From NCBI GenBank assembly GCA_023402395.1, contig JAEYGI010000064.1, positions 1 through 31,700 of the forward strand: DNA of 31,700 bases, written 5' to 3'. This document shows positions 1 through 6,757 of this stretch, one piece after another; within the stretch, counting starts at the first letter, position 1, and each line of letters starts with the position of its first letter. Under the pieces are notes generated by a model. The model saw only the letters and a list, made by a program, of their open reading frames with translations. It was not told the origin of the DNA and searched no databases. A program made the position numbers and the translations under genes. The stretch is from Bacillota bacterium (GTDB lineage: Bacteria; Bacillota; UBA4882; UBA8346).

Positions 1-3
1 AGC

Positions 4-126
4 CGAGCTGCAAGCATACATTCACGCAAATCGTAGCGAGGACCGGAACCGTACTCGATGTACGGTGAGGACCCCGCAGTCGTTTTTGCAGACGGCTTTT
101 GGTCTGCGAAAACGAGCTGCAAGCAT
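4..126. repeat. Structured non-coding repeat segment at window edge
   Basis: CGAGCTGCAAGCAT occurs at 4-17 and again at 113-126, as a 14-base direct repeat 109 bases apart. Between the copies lie two hairpins. One pairs ACCGTAC with GTACGGT (about 48-66). The larger has three stacked stems: GCAG 76-79 with CTGC 117-120, CGTTTT 81-86 with AAAACG 109-114, and GCAGAC 88-93 with GTCTGC 102-107, around an 8-base loop. GAGGACC also occurs twice (38-44 and 67-73). No convincing reading frame covers it. It could be part of a structured RNA, a palindromic repeat family or a regulatory site; the window edge cuts off its left context. No gene is seen in 127-317. Confidence 0.45.
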
Positions 127-317
127 CGGTGACACGCTACTTTGACTGACCGAGCAACGACGAAATCCGACGCTTTTCACGGCGCATCAGCCACCCCGGC
201 AATTCTTTTAACCTCTTCTCTTCCCCCCTAAACCTGAAGCGGTTCCTTACTACACTTACGGCAACATTCCGCTCCAACCGCTCCGCCTCCCGGATCAACC
301 GGCGCGGCGCGGCCATG

Positions 318-348
318 AAAAAACTCCGGTTATCGCTAACCGGAGTTT
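318..348 (-). terminator. Rho-independent terminator of nfnAB
   Basis: A 12-bp perfect stem (321-332 with 337-348) closes a GCGA tetraloop on the minus strand and is followed there by six T. It begins 25 bases beyond the nfnB stop codon, the standard place for the operon terminator. Confidence 0.93.
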
Positions 349-373
349 CATCGACTCCCATGCTTATCCCTAC

Positions 374-1768
374 TTACCCCGCGGCCTGCCCCTTCTTCTT
401 CCGGCAATACTCCACCATCTGCCGGGCCGCCTTCTTGCCCGCGCCCATGGCCGCAATCACCGTCGCCGCGCCGGTGACGATGTCACCGCCGGCGTAGATC
501 CCGGGGATGCTGGTGGCCATCGTCTCCGGATCCGCCTCAATATAGCCTCGCTTGTTCAGCTTCAGATCCGGCGTATTCTTCAGCAGGATCGGGTTCGGGC
601 CCTGGCCGATGGCCACGATCACATTATCCACCGGGAACTGAAACTCGGAACCGGGCACCGGCACCGGCTTCCGCCGGCCGCCGGCGTCGGGCTCGCCCAG
701 CTCCATCCGGAGGCATTCGATGGCCGCCACTTCGCCCTTATCGTTGCCGATGATCCGGGTCGGATTGTTCAGCAGCCGGAAGATAATCCCTTCCTCCTCG
801 GCGTTCTCGATCTCCTCGTGCCGGGCCGGAAGCTCCTCCCGGGAGCGGCGGTAAACGATATAAACCTCCTTGGCGCCGAGCCGGAGCGAAGTCCGGGCCG
901 CATCCATGGCGACATTGCCGCCGCCGACCACCGCCACCCGCTCGCCGACCCGCACCGGCGTGCCGAACTCGGGGAACCGGTACGCCTTCATCAGATTGAC
1001 CCGGGTTAGAAACTCATTGGCGGAGTAGACGCCGTTCAGGTTCTCGCCGGGGATGTTCAGGAAATAAGGAAGTCCGGCGCCGGTGCCGATGAACATGGTG
1101 TCATAGCCCTGCTCGAACAGTTCCTGAATGGTCACGGTCTGGCCCACCAGCACGCTGGTTTCGATCTTGACCCCCAGTTGCTTGATATACTCCACTTCGC
1201 GGCCAACGATGTCCTTGGGCAGCCGGAACTGAGGGATCCCGTACTGGAGCACCCCGCCCGCCTCGTGCAGCGACTCGAAAACGGTCACCTCAAACCCCTG
1301 CAGGGCCAGATCGGCGGCAGCGGTCAGCCCGGCCGGGCCGGCGCCGATGATCGCCGCCTTGCAACCGCTATGGGGCACCGGAGCCGCCCCGGCGGTGGCG
1401 TGGGCCGCCTCATAATCGGCCACGAACCGTTCCAGGCCGCCGATGGAGACCGGCTCCCCCTTCTTGCCCAGAATGCAAAGGTGCTCGCACTGGGACTCCT
1501 GGGGGCAGACCCGGCCGCAGATGGCGGGGAGACTGTTCTTGGTCTTGATCTTAGCGGCGGCCCCCAGATAATCGCCGTCCTTGATCTTGGCGATAAAGTC
1601 GGGGATGTCCACTTCCACCGGACAACCCTCGACGCAAAACCGCTTTTTACAGTTCAAACACCGGGACGCCTCGGCCTGGGCCTGCTCCGGAGTGAACCCC
1701 AAGGCCACCTCGTCAAAGTTCCGGCCCCGCTGCTCGGGGTCTTGTTTCGGCATTATTTGGCGTGGCAT
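374..1768 (-). CDS. nfnB: NfnB / GltD-like NADPH-binding flavoprotein subunit
   Basis: Predicted large subunit (464 aa) of the electron-bifurcating NADH-dependent reduced ferredoxin:NADP+ oxidoreductase, a cytoplasmic enzyme. The N-terminus carries eight cysteines in two groups (C37, C40, C45, C49 and C84, C88, C94, C98) typical of the two [4Fe-4S] clusters of the GltD/NfnB fold. An FAD-binding IGAGPAGLTA motif follows near residue 141, then a second nucleotide site VVGGGNVAMDAA and the C-terminal GIYAGGDIVTG FAD motif. The ATG at 1768 is preferred because GGGGG lies about 8 bases upstream; a second ATG at 1753 overlaps the nfnA stop (TAATG). The upstream partner nfnA overlaps it. The family is also annotated as glutamate synthase small chain or sulfide dehydrogenase subunit; the NfnA partner and the absence of a glutamate synthase large subunit favour Nfn. 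Confidence 0.88.
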   Translation of the reverse strand: MPRQIMPKQDPEQRGRNFDEVALGFTPEQAQAEASRCLNCKKRFCVEGCPVEVDIPDFIAKIKDGDYLGAAAKIKTKNSLPAICGRVCPQESQCEHLCILGKKGEPVSIGGLERFVADYEAAHATAGAAPVPHSGCKAAIIGAGPAGLTAAADLALQGFEVTVFESLHEAGGVLQYGIPQFRLPKDIVGREVEYIKQLGVKIETSVLVGQTVTIQELFEQGYDTMFIGTGAGLPYFLNIPGENLNGVYSANEFLTRVNLMKAYRFPEFGTPVRVGERVAVVGGGNVAMDAARTSLRLGAKEVYIVYRRSREELPARHEEIENAEEEGIIFRLLNNPTRIIGNDKGEVAAIECLRMELGEPDAGGRRKPVPVPGSEFQFPVDNVIVAIGQGPNPILLKNTPDLKLNKRGYIEADPETMATSIPGIYAGGDIVTGAATVIAAMGAGKKAARQMVEYCRKKKGQAAG

Positions 1769-2598
1769 TGGCAATCCCCCGTTCCGCATTGAAATTCGTG
1801 ATAGGCCCGCTTCTCCTGCTCGCCGTAGTAGCGCTGGCGTTGCCGGAGTTCGGCGAAGTCCACCTGCAGCCCGTCGAAAGCCGGGCCGTCGACACAGCAA
1901 AACTTGGTCTCGCCGCCGACCGTGACCCGGCAGCCGCCGCACATCCCGGTCCCGTCGACCATCACCGCGTTCAGGCTGACCACGGTCTTGACATTGAACT
2001 CCCGGGTCACCTTGACACAGGCGTCCATCATCGGCACCGGGCCGATGGCGATCACCTCGTCCACCTTCTCCCGCTCGATCACCCGGCGCAGCGGCACCGT
2101 AACCAAGCCCTTCTCGCCGAAGCTCCCGTCGTCGGTGGTGATGATCAACTGATCGCTGACCGCCTTCAGCTCATCCATTAAAATCAACAACTCCTGGCGC
2201 TGGGCGCCGAGGATAATGATTACTTTATTGCCCGCCTCATGCAGCGCCTTCACCTTCGGGTACAAGGGCGCGGCGCCCAGGCCGCCGGCCACGCCGACCA
2301 CGGTTCCCAGCTTTTCCACGGGATACGGGGCGCCGAGCGGGCCCAGCACGTCGGCGAACGCGTCGCCCGGTTCCAGCGCGTTGATCATGGCGGTGCCTTT
2401 GCCGACTTCCTGAATGATCAAGGTGATCGTCCCTTGCTCCCGGTCAAAATCGGCGATGGTCAACGGAATCCGTTCCGCCCGGTCATTGAGACGGACCACC
2501 ACAAAATGTCCGGGTTGGGCTTTGGCGGCGATGCGGGGCGCTTTGACAACCAGCCTCGCGATCCGGGGCGCCAATATATCTTTGGCCACTACCTCCAA
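1753..2598 (-). CDS. nfnA: NfnA-type FAD/[2Fe-2S] NAD-binding subunit
   Basis: Predicted small subunit (281 aa) of the Nfn transhydrogenase, a ferredoxin-NADP reductase-like protein. It has an FAD-binding RIPLTIADFD segment, a nucleotide-binding stretch GVAGGLGAAPLYPKVKAL and a C-terminal cysteine cluster (MCGGCRV, then KFCCVDGP) expected to hold a [2Fe-2S] centre. A terminal FQCGTGDCQCHAK tail adds three cysteines. No ATG fits. TTG at 2598 is chosen because GGAGGG lies 6 bases upstream; a TTG at 2613 would add five residues but has no site. The stop overlaps nfnB by one base in one frame, so translation is probably coupled. The same family includes sulfide dehydrogenase beta and dihydroorotate dehydrogenase electron-transfer subunits. 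Confidence 0.87.
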   Translation of the reverse strand: MEVVAKDILAPRIARLVVKAPRIAAKAQPGHFVVVRLNDRAERIPLTIADFDREQGTITLIIQEVGKGTAMINALEPGDAFADVLGPLGAPYPVEKLGTVVGVAGGLGAAPLYPKVKALHEAGNKVIIILGAQRQELLILMDELKAVSDQLIITTDDGSFGEKGLVTVPLRRVIEREKVDEVIAIGPVPMMDACVKVTREFNVKTVVSLNAVMVDGTGMCGGCRVTVGGETKFCCVDGPAFDGLQVDFAELRQRQRYYGEQEKRAYHEFQCGTGDCQCHAK

Positions 2599-2645
2599 AT
2601 TACTCCCTCCCAAAATGTTTCAAAAGTTTATTTCAAACTCTTTTG

Positions 2646-2675
2646 AGTATAACATAAAAAAAAAGGCCCTATCAA
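2646..2675 (-). promoter_or_regulatory. Probable sigma-A promoter of nfnAB
   Basis: On the minus strand TTGATA (2675-2670) and TATACT (2651-2646) are 18 bases apart, and the spacer contains nine T. It lies 48 bases upstream of the chosen nfnA start. Repeat copy 1 begins 10 bases upstream of the -35 box. Confidence 0.6.
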
Positions 2676-2684
2676 GCCTATATC

Positions 2685-2738
2685 AGTTGAATTAAATTTT
2701 CAGGATGCATCATGTCCCTAAAACCTTCTATGATGAAA
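2685..2738 (+). repeat. Hairpin repeat, copy 1 (one-ended)
   Basis: AGTTGAATTAAATTT is followed by an inner inverted pair CATCATG...TATGATG. It matches copies at 4669-4755 and 31156-31216 over about 54 bases with scattered differences. The terminal inverted repeat seen in copy 2 is missing on the right, so this copy is truncated or degenerate. It is intergenic, just upstream of the nfnA promoter. Confidence 0.7.
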
Positions 2739-2772
2739 TTATTTGGTTGAGAAAAGTATTTCATTCTAATGA

Positions 2773-3243
2773 TTACGCCATCTGCAACAACTGGGTTTTT
2801 TTACTGTGCTCCGGCGGCACAACACGGCCCCCCGCCGTCAAATCGGACGATTTCCGGTTCTGTTTCAGATCGTATACCGCGGCCTCGATCTTGGTGGAGA
2901 TCAGCGCCAACAGCGATCCGAACACCTTTTGCAGCATTCTCGGGATTCCGGCGCCGATCCGTTTCATGATCAGATCCGCGGCCTTACTCTTGATCTGGGC
3001 GGCCTCATCGGCCGTAAGTTTCCCATCGGAACGCGCTTTTTTGAGATCCTCGACCACCGTCTGGTTCAACTCCTTGACCACATCAATGACGATCTGGTCC
3101 AATACCGCCAGCGCCTGGGCGATCCGATTGCCGCGGTACTTTGAAGTGAGGTATATTCCGGCCGCGGTCAGGATATAAGCGGTACCGGCCGTAACCACAG
3201 GCAACCCCGTGATTAAAATATCGGCGACTGCTTCCGAAGTCAT
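2773..3243 (-). CDS. Holin-like small membrane protein (LLH-type, tentative)
   Basis: A 156-aa protein with one N-terminal membrane segment (about residues 10-34, ITGLPVVTAGTAYILTAAG) followed by a long charged helical region and a polar tail. This layout resembles phage holins of the LLH superfamily, in which a membrane helix is followed by a helical cytoplasmic domain. The ATG at 3243 is chosen because GGGGGG lies about 6 bases upstream; an earlier in-frame start at 3276 adds an unconserved-looking leader. No lysin, portal or other phage gene is nearby, so it may be a domesticated or chromosomal holin-like gene, or an unrelated membrane protein of similar shape. It follows the membrane protein at 3421-3849, with a terminator between them. 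Confidence 0.55.
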   Translation of the reverse strand: MTSEAVADILITGLPVVTAGTAYILTAAGIYLTSKYRGNRIAQALAVLDQIVIDVVKELNQTVVEDLKKARSDGKLTADEAAQIKSKAADLIMKRIGAGIPRMLQKVFGSLLALISTKIEAAVYDLKQNRKSSDLTAGGRVVPPEHSKKTQLLQMA

Positions 3244-3372
3244 TTCGTCCCCCCGTTCCTTCTCGTTCTGTCGCAACGATTGCCTTCCCTACCGGATGAC
3301 CGGTGCAAGGGTCGTTATGACATAGTATGTAACGGGGCCGTCCGGTGGTGACTCCGAGGAAAGCGGAGGAAT

Positions 3373-3404
3373 TAAAAAACCGGGCCGGAAGCATCCGGCC
3401 CGGT
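3373..3404 (-). terminator. Rho-independent terminator after membrane protein gene
   Basis: An 11-bp perfect GC-rich stem (3379-3389 with 3394-3404, 4-base loop) is followed on the minus strand by a run of T (3379-3374). It sits 17 bases past the stop of the gene at 3421-3849. Confidence 0.93.
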
Positions 3405-3420
3405 GATCCGGTAATGAGGC

Positions 3421-3849
3421 TTACTTGCCTTTGGCTCCCTTGTTGCTGAACACAGCCGTCAGATAGCCGACCGCCGCCCCCAGCAGCACCACCAGATGCG
3501 GAATGAGGGTATAACCGGCGATCAGCCCATCCCGGCGGAAGGAACCATCGAGGTTGACGACGGCCCGGAACAGCGACGGAAACATGACCAGCACCGCTCC
3601 GAGCAGGATCGCCAGCGCTGTAAACCAGGGCGACCGCGGCTTGCAAAAGATAATGATTAGCGTCAGCGACAACACCAACGCAACCACGAACGCCACCAGC
3701 CAATGATAATTGGCGGTGAGATGAGTAGTTGAGGAGACCACCTCGATTCCATACTCTTTGATCACCAGTCCAGAGATGGAATAGACAAAATAGAACGCCA
3801 ATAGCCCCAGGATCAAGTTAAGCCAGTTGTTCTTGTCAAATAGATTCAT
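3421..3849 (-). CDS. Hypothetical four-helix membrane protein
   Basis: A 142-aa protein that is mostly hydrophobic. Predicted membrane segments lie at about residues 9-30, 48-68, 75-94 and 112-132, with a charged loop (NLDGSFRRDG) before the last one and a basic C-terminus (NKGAKGK). I do not recognise a family. The ATG at 3849 has a very good AAGGAGG site 7 bases upstream. It appears to be a single-gene transcript: it has its own terminator at 3373-3404, and the AT-rich stretch 3880-3960 upstream would hold its promoter. Confidence 0.75.
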   Translation of the reverse strand: MNLFDKNNWLNLILGLLAFYFVYSISGLVIKEYGIEVVSSTTHLTANYHWLVAFVVALVLSLTLIIIFCKPRSPWFTALAILLGAVLVMFPSLFRAVVNLDGSFRRDGLIAGYTLIPHLVVLLGAAVGYLTAVFSNKGAKGK

Positions 3850-3994
3850 AGCGGACCCTCCTTTTCGAAATATTCGGAAACTCCTTTTGGATATCGGGAA
3901 AACGTCTGATAATATTTATGTTCAATTTCTAAAAATATTTAACATATTCGGACAAAATCCTGCCGCCGGGCCGTCCGCGGCCGCCCAAAATTTA

Positions 3995-4024
3995 AAAGCC
4001 GCGTGATCAAGGGAAAACGGCTTT
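3995..4024 (-). terminator. Probable terminator of tetR-family gene
   Basis: AAAGCCG (3995-4001) pairs with CGGCTTT (4018-4024), followed on the minus strand by TTTAAATTTT. It sits 6 bases past the regulator's stop codon. The loop is long (16 bases), so it is weaker than its neighbours. No gene is seen in 3850-4029. Confidence 0.65.
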
Positions 4025-4029
4025 ATCGC

Positions 4030-4659
4030 TTAGCTTTCCGAGCTTTTGCTTTCCTCAAAGCGCAGCTTCTCGCGGATCATCTTCGACACCGCCGCCTGAT
4101 AGTCGCCGGAATACTCAATGCTTTGGTTGGCCATCAGCACCGCGAAGCCGTGCACCAGGCTCCACATGGTCAGGATGTCGACGGCCCGGTCCTCGGCGTT
4201 GGCGTTGATCGAGCGCAGATACTCCATGGCGCTGTTCTTGAAGATCGTAAACGATGTTATCTCGCGGTCGTCGGCGAACTCCCCGTCGCGGATGAGAATC
4301 GGCGCCTTCTGGCCGCTGAGAAAAAGGAATTTTAAATAATCGGGGTTTTCCACCATAAACTTGACATATTGCTCTCCCAAGGCCACGATCTGACCCTCGG
4401 GATCGCCCGAATGGTCGCACGCGACCCTTCCCAGCGCACTGGTAAAGCTATCGACCACCTCGGCTGTGATCGCGGCCATCAAGGCCTCTTTATTTTTGAA
4501 ATGCTTATAGGGCGCAGCGTGGCTGACGCCGCACCGGATCGCCACTTTTCGCAGGGAGAGCCCTTCCAGCCCTTCCTTGTTCAGCAGCTGCAGGCCCTTG
4601 AGGATCATTTCCTTCTTTAAGTCGCCGTGATGATATTTATCTTTGACCAATTCCAACAC
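4030..4659 (-). CDS. TetR/AcrR-family transcriptional regulator
   Basis: A 209-aa cytoplasmic DNA-binding repressor. The N-terminal helix-turn-helix is clear (GLSLRKVAIRCGVSHAAPYKHFKNKEAL, residues about 33-60), and the C-terminal helical ligand domain includes GQKAPILIRDG and a MWSLVHGFAVLM helix, as in regulators with a WHG-type C-terminal domain. The start is GTG at 4659, with AGGA about 5 bases upstream. It is divergent from the two flavodoxin-fold genes. A near-perfect palindrome overlaps both divergent promoters, so this protein probably represses itself and that operon. The inducer is unknown. The repeat element at 4669-4755 lies directly against its ribosome binding site. Confidence 0.9.
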   Translation of the reverse strand: MLELVKDKYHHGDLKKEMILKGLQLLNKEGLEGLSLRKVAIRCGVSHAAPYKHFKNKEALMAAITAEVVDSFTSALGRVACDHSGDPEGQIVALGEQYVKFMVENPDYLKFLFLSGQKAPILIRDGEFADDREITSFTIFKNSAMEYLRSINANAEDRAVDILTMWSLVHGFAVLMANQSIEYSGDYQAAVSKMIREKLRFEESKSSES

Positions 4660-4668
4660 CCTTTTCCT

Positions 4669-4755
4669 AATATAAGTTGAATTAAATTTCTGATATACAT
4701 CATGTCCTTAAATCCGGCCATGATGGAAAATGAATGAATTAATTCAACTTATATT
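4669..4755. mobile_element. Small palindromic MITE-like element (copy 2, complete)
   Basis: An 87-bp element bounded by a perfect 17-bp terminal inverted repeat (4669-4685 with 4739-4755, AATATAAGTTGAATTAA and its complement). An inner inverted pair CATCATG/CATGATG lies about 4700-4724. It is too short to encode a protein. Related one-ended copies lie at 2685-2738 and 31156-31216. No obvious target-site duplication is seen. It occupies most of the tetR 5' leader, between that gene's promoter (4815-4843) and its RBS (about 4665). Confidence 0.75.
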
Positions 4756-4814
4756 TCAGCTGTAATAGGCTGGCTCGCTCGGCCTTCGTCCGGAACGATT
4801 TTTCTCTTGAAAAA

Positions 4815-4843
4815 ATTGTATCATACTATGTTGACAATGTAAA
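4815..4843 (-). promoter_or_regulatory. Probable tetR promoter, overlapping operator 1
   Basis: On the minus strand TTTACA (4843-4838) and TACAAT (4820-4815) are 17 bases apart. Transcripts would start near 4808, giving a leader of about 150 bases that contains the repeat element. The -35 box lies within operator 1. Confidence 0.65.
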
Positions 4844-4884
4844 CATTGTGCGGTATAATCCGAATTAAAGTTTACAATGTAAAC
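4830..4884 (+). promoter_or_regulatory. Promoter and twin TetR-type operators of flavodoxin operon
   Basis: TTGACA (4831-4836) and TATAAT (4854-4859) are a consensus sigma-A promoter with a 17-base spacer. Operator 1 GTTGACAATGTAAAC (4830-4844) covers the -35 box. Operator 2 GTTTACAATGTAAAC (4870-4884), a perfect odd palindrome, covers the expected start of transcription. They differ at one base and their centres are 40 bp apart, about four helical turns, as expected for repressor dimers on the same face of DNA. Confidence 0.85.
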
Positions 4885-4902
4885 ATCAGGAGGTGTTTCC
4901 CG

Positions 4903-5499
4903 GTGACCATTACCGTAATTACCGATGGCACCAGCCGCGATCCTCTCGGCCAGGAGCTGCGGTCGGCGCTGGCCGGCTGGCTGGAGCAAAGCCGTCACGA
5001 TTACCGGATCCGCGAGTTGCGGCCGGACCGTTTGCATCCCTGCGCCGGTTGCTTCCATTGCTGGATCAAAACGCCCGGATGCTGCGTCATTAATGACGAC
5101 GCAGGACCCATCCTTCGGGATTTCATACGGAGCCGGGCGCTACTGCTGCTCTCTCCGGTCAAGTACGGCAGTTACAGCCCTTTGATCCACCGCCTGCTGC
5201 ACCGTAGCATCCCGATGGTGCTTCCGTACTTTAAAAAAATCAACGGCGAGGTTCACCACCAGCCCCGCTACCTTCAATACCCGCGACTGGTGGCGATCGG
5301 CTATGGCGCAACCATTACCGGCGCCGAGGCGGAGACGTTCAAATCCTTAACCGATGCCAATGCGGTCAACTTTCAAACCCGGGAGGCCGAGACCTACATC
5401 TGTCGCGACCGCGCCGCCATTGAACCAATACTGGGGTCGCTCCAGCGCCATCTGGGCCGGTTGGACCCTTCCGGCGCGGCGGGAGGTGGGGACCGATGA
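4903..5499 (+). CDS. Flavodoxin-fold NAD(P)H-dependent oxidoreductase
   Basis: A 198-aa cytoplasmic protein of the NADPH-dependent FMN reductase / iron-sulfur flavoprotein superfamily. It begins with a beta strand and phosphate-binding loop (TVITDGTSRDP, about residues 5-15) and has the family cysteine motif CAGCFHCWIKTPGCCVINDD near residues 48-67. A flavin-contact segment SPVKYGSYSP follows. The start is GTG at 4903, 9 bases after AGGAGG; upstream in-frame codons lie in the operator region. Its stop overlaps the next gene's ATG (ATGA), so the two genes are translationally coupled and may form a complex. The substrate (quinone, aromatic or other electrophile) cannot be read from sequence; TetR control suggests an inducible response. 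Confidence 0.8.
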   Translation: MTITVITDGTSRDPLGQELRSALAGWLEQSRHDYRIRELRPDRLHPCAGCFHCWIKTPGCCVINDDAGPILRDFIRSRALLLLSPVKYGSYSPLIHRLLHRSIPMVLPYFKKINGEVHHQPRYLQYPRLVAIGYGATITGAEAETFKSLTDANAVNFQTREAETYICRDRAAIEPILGSLQRHLGRLDPSGAAGGGDR

Positions 5500-6179
5500 T
5501 CCGGGTCGGATTAATCAACGGAAGCCCCCGGGGCCAAAACAGCGCCTCGCAATACTTTCTCTCCGAAGCGGGCCGCCGGCTCGATCCCGGGCTCACCCGG
5601 ACCGAGATCATCGTCGTGTCCGATCAGCTCCAGCGCGGCACGGCCGAAGCCGCGTTGGCGGCCATGAACGCCATGGACGCGCTGATCCTCGCCTTCCCCC
5701 TGTACGTCGACGGCATCCCCTCCGCTATGCTGGATTTCATGATCCGGTTTGAGGCCTACCGGATCGAACACGGGGAAGCGTCCGAGGCGGGAACGCCGCG
5801 CGTTTACGCCATCGTCAACAACGGCTGTATCGAAGGAACTCAGAACCGCCACGCCCTGCAGATCGTGGAGCATTTCGCCAATGCCGCCGGTTTGCAATGG
5901 CGGTTCGGCGTGGGAATCGGCGGCGGCGAATTCCTGCGGCAGACTAAGGACCAGATTCCACTGCAAAGCAAGGTTAAACGGAAACTGCTCGACGCCTTGG
6001 CTGAGCTGCAAGCGGATCTCGAAACCCAGGAAGCGGCCTGCCGGAAGAATATTTTCTTCACTCCCGGCATTCCTCAATCCTTCTATATGCTGGCCGGAAA
6101 CATGGGTTGGATCAAGTCGGCCAACCAAAACGGGCTCAAGCGCAAACAGCTATTGGCCCAGCCTCACCGGTCCGATTGA
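5496..6179 (+). CDS. NADPH-dependent FMN reductase-family protein
   Basis: A 227-aa flavodoxin-fold oxidoreductase. The N-terminus VGLINGSPRGQNSAS is the typical FMN phosphate-binding loop. LILAFPLYVDGIPSAMLDFM matches the second flavin loop of the NADPH:quinone / FMN reductase families, and VYAIVNNGCIEG the third. The C-terminal third (from about residue 165) is a charged, helical extension of unknown role that ends in a basic tail. It overlaps the preceding flavoprotein by four bases and shares its TetR-controlled promoter. A terminator follows at 6290-6320. Confidence 0.82.
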   Translation: MIRVGLINGSPRGQNSASQYFLSEAGRRLDPGLTRTEIIVVSDQLQRGTAEAALAAMNAMDALILAFPLYVDGIPSAMLDFMIRFEAYRIEHGEASEAGTPRVYAIVNNGCIEGTQNRHALQIVEHFANAAGLQWRFGVGIGGGEFLRQTKDQIPLQSKVKRKLLDALAELQADLETQEAACRKNIFFTPGIPQSFYMLAGNMGWIKSANQNGLKRKQLLAQPHRSD

Positions 6180-6289
6180 CCCTCATTTGGGACAGACGCC
6201 ACGGCGCCCGTCCTTTTTTCATGCCCGCGCCGTCCCGGCCTTGCTTCGTCCGGGCCGATACCGGCAAGCCGCCGGCCCAAACTCGTTCC

Positions 6290-6320
6290 AAAAGCCCCGT
6301 TCCGCCTGCCCGGGCTTTTT
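6290..6320 (+). terminator. Rho-independent terminator of flavodoxin operon
   Basis: AAAAGCCC (6290-6297) pairs with GGGCTTTT (6312-6319), followed by T. It is about 110 bases past the stop of the second flavoprotein gene. The 14-base loop is longer than usual. Confidence 0.78.
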
Positions 6321-6565
6321 AATATGTTATTAGTGAACCGGTATAGCGCCGAAAGTCGCCTGCCAGCCGTTGCTCCAGGCTCCATCCGGCGGTAGCGTCG
6401 GCGCCCCGGTTCGCGACCCAAAGCAGTCCGCGCGGCAACCGCTTTCCTTCCCGACGGGGCCCCCATTAGGCCGTCGCCGCAATCTTCGCAAGTCGCGCGC
6501 AAACTCTTCGGGATTGCCGGGACCAACCCAATTCCTTACCAAAGGGAAAAAGGAGGCAAAATCCA
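6321..6565. other. Intergenic region, no supported gene
   Basis: GC-rich sequence between the flavodoxin terminator and the small protein gene. Overlapping open frames exist on both strands, but none has a ribosome binding site or a family signature. A promoter for the small gene should lie here; no good sigma-A match is visible, which would be compatible with an alternative (for example sporulation) sigma factor. Confidence 0.5.
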
Positions 6566-6700
6566 ATGTCTAGGTGCAAATGCAGGAGAAAGAGGAGACG
6601 TCGTGGCGGATTCTGCGGCTTTTGTAACGATGACTGCTCGTTTGTGATCTTTCTGGTTCTCATCCTCTTACTGTTGGGCAACGATGGACCATTCCATTAG
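6566..6700 (+). CDS. Tiny Cys-rich, YjcZ-like membrane protein
   Basis: A 44-aa reading frame with a very strong ribosome binding site (AAGGAGG, 8 bases before the ATG) and its own terminator. The N-terminal half is cysteine- and arginine-rich (C4, C6, RRKRRRR, C17, C20, C24). The C-terminal half is one hydrophobic helix, SFVIFLVLILLLLG (about 25-38), then a short polar tail. A short N-terminal region followed by a phenylalanine/leucine/isoleucine-rich helix at the end resembles the YjcZ/YjcM-like small sporulation proteins of Firmicutes. The family assignment is by shape only, but the gene itself is well supported by RBS, frame and terminator. Confidence 0.75.
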   Translation: MSRCKCRRKRRRRGGFCGFCNDDCSFVIFLVLILLLLGNDGPFH

Positions 6701-6711
6701 CATTGGCAACG

Positions 6712-6744
6712 AACCCGGGCGGAAAATCCGACCGGGTTTGTTTT
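6712..6744 (+). terminator. Rho-independent terminator of small protein gene
   Basis: AACCCGG (6712-6718) pairs with CCGGGTT (6732-6738), with an inner CGGA/TCCG stem, followed by TTTGTTTT. It is 11 bases past the stop codon. Confidence 0.85.
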
Positions 6745-6757
6745 GGCAACTCCCCGG

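Noticed and set aside
137..361. A 74-codon minus-strand open frame
   Set aside because: Its start codon lies beside the nfnAB terminator and the frame runs through the hairpin; no ribosome binding site and no family signature.
3083..3703. A 206-codon minus-strand frame
   Set aside because: It is a shadow overlapping the membrane protein and holin-like genes and crosses the strong terminator at 3373-3404.
6330..6566. A 78-codon minus-strand frame opposite the small protein's RBS
   Set aside because: TTG start without a ribosome site, overlapping the well-supported 44-residue gene's leader; low-complexity arginine-rich product.
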